Shown piece by piece: positions 55,337 to 61,364 of a stretch of DNA of 64,000 nucleotides. The position numbers and the translations under genes were made by a program. Source of the DNA: Gemmata palustris (GTDB taxonomy: Bacteria > Planctomycetota > Planctomycetia > Gemmatales > Gemmataceae). The stretch is from positions 4,712,001 through 4,776,000 of the forward strand of contig NZ_JAGKQQ010000001.1 in assembly GCF_017939745.1 (NCBI RefSeq), given 5' to 3'. Below the pieces are notes generated by a model. The model was not told the origin of the DNA. It searched no databases and worked only from the letters and a program-made list of their open reading frames with translations. Positions within the stretch are counted from its first letter, which is position 1. Each line of letters begins with the position of its first letter.

Positions 55337-56113
55337 TTAAGCCGCGCGGCGCGTTCCGCCCGCCCCGTCGTCGCCGTTCTGCCGGTACCAACGCACGAAA
55401 TCGGCGTAATCGGCCGGGGTGTCAACGCCGCGGTGGGCGCGGGCCACTTGCCCCAGCATGATTGTGCCGCCGGTACCGAGGACGCGGAGCTGTTCGAGTT
55501 TTTCCGATTGCTCCAACGGGTGCGGCGGGGTTCCGGCGATCCGCAGGAGGAAGTCGCGCCGGTAGGCGTACACGCCCAGGTGCTGAAGGAAGCGCGCCGG
55601 GCTCGCGGCGAAGTCCGGTTCGCCGTCCCGCACCATCGGGATCGGGGACCGCGAGAAGTACAGCGCGCGCCCGCGGTCGTCGCACACCACCTTGACCACG
55701 TTCGGGTTGCGGTACGTCTCCGCGTCCGTGATCGGTACCGCGAGCGTGGCCATATCCGAACCGGGAGCGCGCATCAGTTCCGCGAGGAGGTCGATCGCGT
55801 CCGGGTCGAATTGCGGTTCGTCGCCCTGCAGGTTGATGACCACGTCCGCGCCCAGTCGCGCGGCGACCTCGGCCACGCGGTCGGTCCCGGAAACGTGGTC
55901 CTCGCGCGTCATCACGGGGGTGCCGCCGAACTCCCGCACCGCCGCGAAGATGCGGTCGTCGTCGGTGGCGACGATCACGTCGGACGCGCACTTCGCTTTC
56001 TGTGCCCGCTCGAAAACGTGCTGGATCAGGTACTTCCCGGTTTCCCGCAGGAGCGGTTTACCGGGCAATCGCGATGATGCGAATCTCGCGGGAATGACGA
56101 TCGCGGCGCGCAT
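55337..56113 (-). CDS. kdsB: 3-deoxy-manno-octulosonate cytidylyltransferase
   Basis: 258 residues. N-terminal IVIPARFASSRLPGKPLL, CMP-binding VIVATDDDRIF, and INLQGDEPQFDPDAID are KdsB signatures; YFSRSPIPMVRD and HLGVYAYRRDFL follow. It activates KDO with CTP for lipid A core assembly, so it implies an LPS-containing outer membrane. It lies 100 bases upstream of pyrG on the same strand, a gene order also seen in some other bacteria. Confidence 0.95.
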   Translation of the reverse strand: MRAAIVIPARFASSRLPGKPLLRETGKYLIQHVFERAQKAKCASDVIVATDDDRIFAAVREFGGTPVMTREDHVSGTDRVAEVAARLGADVVINLQGDEPQFDPDAIDLLAELMRAPGSDMATLAVPITDAETYRNPNVVKVVCDDRGRALYFSRSPIPMVRDGEPDFAASPARFLQHLGVYAYRRDFLLRIAGTPPHPLEQSEKLEQLRVLGTGGTIMLGQVARAHRGVDTPADYADFVRWYRQNGDDGAGGTRRAA

Positions 56114-56199
56114 GGCCGACCTCCGTGTCAGCGTGCATTGGGAAACGTCCGCGGATTAGACTCGCGGCACCGAAATTCGGCAAGGCGAACCCCGCGACT

Positions 56200-57783
56200 T
56201 CAGCGCCGGTCGAGCACCCTTCGCACCTCGGCCGCGAGTCCGACCGGCGTAAACGGCTTAACCAGGAACGGCGTCGCGCCGTCCGGCACCTCGCACTCCT
56301 CGCCGACGCACCCCGACGTGAGCAGGAGCGCCAGGTTCGGGTGGGACGCCCGGAGCCGGCGGACCAGAGAGCGCCCCGGCGCCCCCGGGAGCATCAGGTC
56401 GCAAACCACGAGATCGATGGTCCCGGGGTGGTCGGAAACGAGCGCGGTTGCCTCTTGCGCGTCGCGCGCCGCGAGCACGGTGTAGCCCCGCGAGCGGAGC
56501 GCGTGGGTCATTAGCGCCCGCACGGGCGCGTCGCCGTCCACGACGAGGACCGTCTCCGAGCCGCGCAGCCGGTGCTCGCCCGACGAGTCCGGGAGCGGCT
56601 CGAACGGGAGCGCGTCCACGCGCGGCAGGTACACGCGAAACGTCGTGCCCAGTCCGCGCTCCGAATCCACGCGCACGTGCCCCTGACTCTTTTGCACGAT
56701 GTCCCAAACCGTCGAGAGCCCCAGTCCGGTCCCGCTCCCAGTGGGCTTCGTGGTGAAGTACGGCTCGAAAATCTTCTTCAGTGTCGCCGGGTCCATCCCG
56801 TGCCCGGTGTCCGCGACCTGGAGCACCGCGTAAGTGCCCGAGGGGATTCCGGGGTGCAGCGGGTCGTCGCCCCGCACGTGCGCCCCGAGCGTCGAGATGG
56901 TGAGCGCGCCCCCGTCGGGCATCGCGTCGCGCGCGTTCACCACGAGGTTCATCAGCACCTGTTCGACGTGCCCCGGATCGGTGGTGGTGGCGCACAGGTC
57001 CGGGGCGAACTCGGTCCGGAGCTCGATATCGGTCCCGAGCAGTCGGCGGAGGATGCTGCCGCAGGCGTTCACCACGGCGTTGAGGTCCGCGTGCGCGCGG
57101 CGCCCCCCGTTCTTCCGGCTGACCGCGAGCAACTGGCGCGTGAGCCCGGCCGCGCGTGAACCCGCCGCCGCGATCTCGGAGATCATGTCGCGGGTCGGGT
57201 TGTCCGGCGGCAACAGATCGAGAACGGCCTCCGCGAACCCGTTGATGACGGTGAGCAGGTTGTTGAAGTCGTGCGCCACGCCCCCCGTGAGGCGCCCGAC
57301 GACGCCCATCTTCTGCACCTGGAGGAACTGCGCTTCGAGTTCTTTCACGTTCGTAATGTCGGTCTGCACCCCGACGAAGTGCGTGACCGTTCCGGTTTCG
57401 TCTTCGAGTGGCGTAACGGAGAGCGCGTTCCAGAACGGCGTCCGGTCCTTCCGGTAGTTCCGCAGCACGACCGAGCACGCGGCGCGCTCGCGCAGCGCCC
57501 GGCGGAGCTTTTCGAGCTCGTGCGCGTCGGTGCTCGGCCCCTGGAGGAACCGACAGTTGCGGCCCAAAACCTCTTCGGACGTGTAGCCCGTCAGGCGCTC
57601 GAACCCGGGGTTACAGTAGACGATGGGATAGTCGGGGCGGGTGGCGTCGCTGATGGCCATCCCGAGCGCCATTGTTTCGGCGGCTTGGGGTAGCAAGGGG
57701 AACTTCAGCGCGGTCAACCGCATCAGGCGCGACGTTCGTGGCTGCTGGGCGATGGTCTCGAGCGCTTTCACCAGCGTGAACAT
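56200..57783 (-). CDS. LOV-domain hybrid histidine kinase
   Basis: 527 residues. The ATG at 57783 is preferred; a GTG at 57786 is also in frame. The PAS domain (about 33-145) contains the exact flavin-adduct motif GRNCRFLQG, with the photoactive Cys near residue 77, plus NPGFERLTGYTSEEVLG and HFVGVQTDIT; this defines a blue-light LOV sensor. HisKA: RLTGGVAHDFNNLLTVINGF, with phospho-His near 171. HATPase: NLVVNARDAMPDGGAL, TGHGMD, GTGLGLSTVWDIV. A C-terminal receiver has VLVVDGDAPVR, the phospho-Asp in VVCDLMLPG, and the Lys in FLVKPFTP. The protein is soluble. It is probably a photosensory switch with an unknown output. Confidence 0.92.
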   Translation of the reverse strand: MFTLVKALETIAQQPRTSRLMRLTALKFPLLPQAAETMALGMAISDATRPDYPIVYCNPGFERLTGYTSEEVLGRNCRFLQGPSTDAHELEKLRRALRERAACSVVLRNYRKDRTPFWNALSVTPLEDETGTVTHFVGVQTDITNVKELEAQFLQVQKMGVVGRLTGGVAHDFNNLLTVINGFAEAVLDLLPPDNPTRDMISEIAAAGSRAAGLTRQLLAVSRKNGGRRAHADLNAVVNACGSILRRLLGTDIELRTEFAPDLCATTTDPGHVEQVLMNLVVNARDAMPDGGALTISTLGAHVRGDDPLHPGIPSGTYAVLQVADTGHGMDPATLKKIFEPYFTTKPTGSGTGLGLSTVWDIVQKSQGHVRVDSERGLGTTFRVYLPRVDALPFEPLPDSSGEHRLRGSETVLVVDGDAPVRALMTHALRSRGYTVLAARDAQEATALVSDHPGTIDLVVCDLMLPGAPGRSLVRRLRASHPNLALLLTSGCVGEECEVPDGATPFLVKPFTPVGLAAEVRRVLDRR

Positions 57784-57981
57784 CACGAACCTCTGGGCGC
57801 GAGGCGGATCGGATCTCCGTCTGTCAACCGAATCTTAGCGCGCCGGAGCACGCGCGAGGGGAAAAGCGCCGGGGAACCATGCGCGTCCTCGTGCCACTTG
57901 AGGCACGGGGCAAAAAGCGTCCAGAAAGTGGCGCCCGGCACAATGATAGTGACAGCCCGGCGCGAAACGAGAACCCCGCGG

Positions 57982-58710
57982 TCAGCCACTCCCCCCGCAC
58001 CCCTGGGCGGACACTCGGGCGGTCCCGGAATCACTGACCACGCGCCCGTCCTTCATGCGAATCACGCGGTCGGCGCGTTCGGCGACTTCGTCACTGTGCG
58101 TGACCACCAAGAGCGCGAGGTCGCGCGACTTCTGGAGCGCGGCGAACAGGTCGAGCACCTTTGCCGCGTTGTCGGAGTCGAGGTTCCCGGTCGGTTCGTC
58201 CGCGAGGAGCATGGCGGGGTCGTTCGCCAGCGCGCGGGCGAGCGCCACGCGCTGGCGCTCGCCGACGGACAGTTTCTGCGGCAGGTGGTCGGCGCGCTTC
58301 GCCATGCCCACGAGTTCGAGCAACTCGTCCGCCTTCTTCACACGCTCGCGGGCGCTCCGAGGTGGCCCCTCGAACATCGGCACCTGCACGTTCTCGCGCG
58401 CGGTCAGCGTCGGGATCAGGAAGAACGACTGGAACACGAACCCAATCTGGCGGGCGCGAAAGTGGTTCAGGTTGGGGTGCCGGGAGAGCGGCTCGCCGCG
58501 GAAGTACACCTCGCCGGCGTCGGGCTTGTCGAGCACGCCGAGCAGGTTCAGGAGCGTGGACTTACCGCACCCGGACGGTCCGGTGATGGCGACGTGCTGC
58601 CCGGGCCGCACGCCGAGCGTGACCCCGTTCAGCGCGTGGACGTCCCCGTCCGGGTAAGTCTTCACCACTTGGTCGGCGTAAAGCAGGTGGGCGGCGGGGC
58701 CGTCAGTCAT
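57982..58710 (-). CDS. ABC transporter ATP-binding protein (MacB/LolD type)
   Basis: 242 residues. Walker A AITGPSGCGKSTLLNLLG, Q-loop VFQSFFLIPTLTA, Walker B AMLLADEPTGNLDS, H-loop LLVVTHSDEVAERAD. The ABC signature is LSVGERQR instead of LSGGQ. The class resembles MacB/LolD exporters. Its start overlaps the permease gene by 8 bases, so they are coupled. Confidence 0.93.
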   Translation of the reverse strand: MTDGPAAHLLYADQVVKTYPDGDVHALNGVTLGVRPGQHVAITGPSGCGKSTLLNLLGVLDKPDAGEVYFRGEPLSRHPNLNHFRARQIGFVFQSFFLIPTLTARENVQVPMFEGPPRSARERVKKADELLELVGMAKRADHLPQKLSVGERQRVALARALANDPAMLLADEPTGNLDSDNAAKVLDLFAALQKSRDLALLVVTHSDEVAERADRVIRMKDGRVVSDSGTARVSAQGCGGSG

Positions 58711-59863
58711 GGCGGAGCGCCTCCGTTGGCAGCAGGCGGGACGCGCGGAACGCCGGGTACGCCCCCCCGAGAACCCCGATGAACACGGTGATGAGAACCC
58801 CGCGGAGGATCACCACAGGCGCGAGTTCGGGCTCGATGAACCCGTTCACCTTCGGCGAAAGTGTGAGCAGGTGCATACCCAGAAAAGCGATCACCGTGCC
58901 CCCAATCGCGGCGACGGTCGCCAGCAGCACGGCTTCGCCCAGGATCATGCCGATCACGCGCCCGGGGGGCCAGCCGACCGCCCGCAGGATGCCGATCTCG
59001 TGCGTGCGCTCGAGCACCGACATCGCCATCGTGTTCAGCATGCTGATGACGCCGATGGCCAGGGCGATGGCCGACACGAGCCACGCGACCGCTCGGACCA
59101 GTTTCAGTTGCGAAACGGACGTGACGTAGGCGTCGGGCGTCTGCGCCGAGAGCCGGGCGGTCTTGTCTTTGGGGTCGCGGAGCGCCTCGATCTTCTGGCG
59201 CACGTCTTCGATTTCGGCGGCCGAGTCGGGCGAGGTCTTCTTCACGCGCACGGAGAACCCGGTCACGCGCTTGCCGGTGAGCGCCTGCCCGTCCGGGAAC
59301 GAAACGACCGCTCCGCCCTCCTCGAACACCACAAAGCTCTTGAAGACCGCGACGACCTCGTAGGGGTTGTCCTTGTTGCCGCCGAAGACGATGTGGTCGC
59401 CGACCTTCTTGTTGAGGTTCGTTGCGAGCGTGCGGCCGAGCATGATCTTGCTCCGCTCGCCCTCTTCGAGCTTGCGCCCGGAGATGATCTGAATGTCCTC
59501 GAACCCGAAGTTGCTCGGCTTCCAACCCTGGATCAGCACCGGGTCGGACGCGCCACTGTCGCGCGTCATATCGGTCACGTCGACGACGCCCTCCGAGACC
59601 TTATCGACCTCCCGGATCTCCCGCGCCTGTTCGACCAGGGCCTCGCTGAAGTCGCTGTTCAGCCCGCTGGACTTGCCGGCCTGCATGACAACGAGATCGA
59701 CGCGGCGCCGGTCGAATGCAGATTCGACCGACTTCTCGACGTTGTAACTCACCGCGAGCAGGGCGAGCATGCTGCCCACCGCGACGGCGAGACCGAGTAC
59801 GGTGAGCGCGGTGCGGATCGGCCGCCGCGTGAGGTTCTTCAGGATGAATGCGACAAAATACAT
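58703..59863 (-). CDS. FtsX/MacB-type ABC transporter permease
   Basis: 386 residues. An N-terminal membrane helix (TALTVLGLAVAVGSMLALLA) is followed by a ~200-residue extracytoplasmic domain (about 55-255, FtsX/MacB-PCD type). Three C-terminal helices come next (LVSAIALAIGVISMLNTMAM, ILGEAVLLATVAAIGGTVIA, VILRGVLITVFIGVLGG). ERTHEIGILRAVGWPPGRVI is the family's coupling motif. It transports or exerts force on an unknown substrate together with the ATPase. Confidence 0.93.
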   Translation of the reverse strand: MYFVAFILKNLTRRPIRTALTVLGLAVAVGSMLALLAVSYNVEKSVESAFDRRRVDLVVMQAGKSSGLNSDFSEALVEQAREIREVDKVSEGVVDVTDMTRDSGASDPVLIQGWKPSNFGFEDIQIISGRKLEEGERSKIMLGRTLATNLNKKVGDHIVFGGNKDNPYEVVAVFKSFVVFEEGGAVVSFPDGQALTGKRVTGFSVRVKKTSPDSAAEIEDVRQKIEALRDPKDKTARLSAQTPDAYVTSVSQLKLVRAVAWLVSAIALAIGVISMLNTMAMSVLERTHEIGILRAVGWPPGRVIGMILGEAVLLATVAAIGGTVIAFLGMHLLTLSPKVNGFIEPELAPVVILRGVLITVFIGVLGGAYPAFRASRLLPTEALRHD

Positions 59864-59865
59864 AG

Positions 59866-60702
59866 TTACTGCGAGAGCCGCGTCAGGTGCCGTTTCACGG
59901 CGTCCGTGAAGCCCGCCGTGTTATCGAGCATGGCCAGGTGCTTCGCGGCCGGGATGATCTCGGCCGAGCACCTGGCAAGATGTTGTTCTAGCCACCGGCA
60001 GGTGGCAAGAAAGGGGGAGAATTCGTCGTACAGTGCGACAACCGGCTGAGCGATGCCCGCGAGCACGCTTTCCGTGAGACCGGCTTCGGCCAGAACCTCA
60101 TCACCGCACGTGGTTTCCGCGAGCCTCGGCAACTGACGCAACCACCCGCGCCCGAACGCGCCGTAAATATCTTCGAGCTCCTTCATCTTGTCGGGCGTTA
60201 GCGCCGCGGTCTCGCGGAACAGGCGGGTGAAGTCTACCGTGTCCCCGAGTTCGACGCCGACCCGCGCGAACGTTTCGCGCAGATCGACCCAGATGCTCAT
60301 CTTGCCGAAGTTCGGTTCGACGTGCTTCAACCCGGGGAAAAACGAATCCGAGAGCAACACACCCGCGACGCACTCGGGCGCGACAACGGCCGCGTGCATA
60401 CTCACCACGCCACCGAAACTATGGCCGACCAAGAGCGCCGGCTTCAGCCCGAGTGTCGCGTGCAACTGGCGGAAGTCTTCGGCCATGACCGCGGACGTGT
60501 ACCCGGTCGCCGGGCGCGCGCTGGCGCCGTGCCCGCGCATGTCGTATGCGGTTACGCGGAAGTCGGCGGCAAGCGCCTCCACCAGTCCGCTAAACACCCA
60601 CACGGCCTGGTTGCTCGTGACCGCGTGAACCAGTACGACGTCCGGGCCTTCGCCGGACTGCTGGTAGAAGAGCCGCGTTCCGTTTACCTCGACTTCGGGC
60701 AT
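59866..60702 (-). CDS. Alpha/beta hydrolase
   Basis: 278 residues from the ATG at 60702; the frame runs on to 60798 without a better start. Lid and core motifs: DVVLVHAVTSNQAVW, AYDMRGHGASARP, and the nucleophile elbow LLVGHSFGGVVSMHA with Ser. The catalytic Asp is probably in VVALYDEFSP and the His in IIPAAKHLAML. Its stop is 2 bases before the permease start, giving a three-gene operon with the ABC transporter. The substrate is unknown. Confidence 0.9.
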   Translation of the reverse strand: MPEVEVNGTRLFYQQSGEGPDVVLVHAVTSNQAVWVFSGLVEALAADFRVTAYDMRGHGASARPATGYTSAVMAEDFRQLHATLGLKPALLVGHSFGGVVSMHAAVVAPECVAGVLLSDSFFPGLKHVEPNFGKMSIWVDLRETFARVGVELGDTVDFTRLFRETAALTPDKMKELEDIYGAFGRGWLRQLPRLAETTCGDEVLAEAGLTESVLAGIAQPVVALYDEFSPFLATCRWLEQHLARCSAEIIPAAKHLAMLDNTAGFTDAVKRHLTRLSQ

Positions 60703-61088
60703 GATTTCTCGTCTTGGATCTGCGGTCTGTGGATCGGGCGTATTGTCGGAGTGACTTCGCACGGCGAGATCGGCCACTTCTCCTGCCGTGGGTAACAATT
60801 GCTAACGTTTTGGGCCGGCTGGGGTGTTATCGCCGGGCGAACATCGCGCCAACTGCTGACGCCTCAAGGCTTTTGGTCCTGTCGCGGCCTCGAATGGCTC
60901 CGTGTCGGATGCTCACTTTGGCTAACATCGGCTAACATTCTGCAAGTCTTAGGCTAACACCGAGAAACTCCACCCGCTCGTTAACACTCGCGGTTCGCCT
61001 GGAGACTCGGGCGAACCGCGAGTGTTAACGAGCGGGTGGGCCAACCACACCTTTGAGATCTTGCGAACGACGCGGCAACCAGCGCCCG
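60703..61088. other. 386-base gene-free region with GGCTAACA repeats and a long palindrome
   Basis: The gap lies between the alpha/beta hydrolase and ACP genes. GGCTAACA, the complement of TGTTAGCC, occurs at 60920, 60930 and 60952. GGTAACAATTGCTAAC lies at 60791-60806. CCAACTGCTGACG (60849-60861) matches 50279-50291. The palindrome at 60971-61038 is in the same gap. No promoter was recognised with confidence. Confidence 0.8.
60971..61038. repeat. Long palindromic repeat, copy 2
   Basis: Perfect 29-base arms (60971-60999 and 61010-61038) around TGGAGACTCG. Compared with copy 1 (13129-13193), the arm has an A-T pair where copy 1 has G-C, with both sides changed. The loops share GACTC. Confidence 0.95.
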
Positions 61089-61364
61089 TCAATCCACATA
61101 CTTCTGCAAAAACGCGACCAGATCACCCAGCGCGAGGTCTTCCGCGCCACGATCCCGCAAGCCCTTCAGGAAGACCCCGAACGGCAACCGGCGCCCGAAG
61201 TGCGCGTCGAGCCGTTCGGCCAGCACAACGAGGTCGATGGACGCGAGGCCGAGGTCGCCGAAGGCTCGCGTCTCGAGATCGACGGATTCCGGGAAATCGC
61301 GATCGGAGAACGTTTGCCGCACCACGTCCCCGAGTGCAGCGAGCAGTTCGTCAGTCGTTCGCAT
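61089..61364 (-). CDS. Acyl carrier protein
   Basis: 91 residues from the ATG at 61364, which overlaps the stop of the synthase gene (TGATG). It is a four-helix carrier-protein pattern with FGDLGLASIDLVVLAERLD; the Ser in LASID (near residue 40) is the expected 4'-phosphopantetheine site, with Ala replacing the usual Asp before it. It probably carries the acyl chain for the coupled synthase, which has no internal carrier domain in the visible part. Confidence 0.88.
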   Translation of the reverse strand: MRTTDELLAALGDVVRQTFSDRDFPESVDLETRAFGDLGLASIDLVVLAERLDAHFGRRLPFGVFLKGLRDRGAEDLALGDLVAFLQKYVD

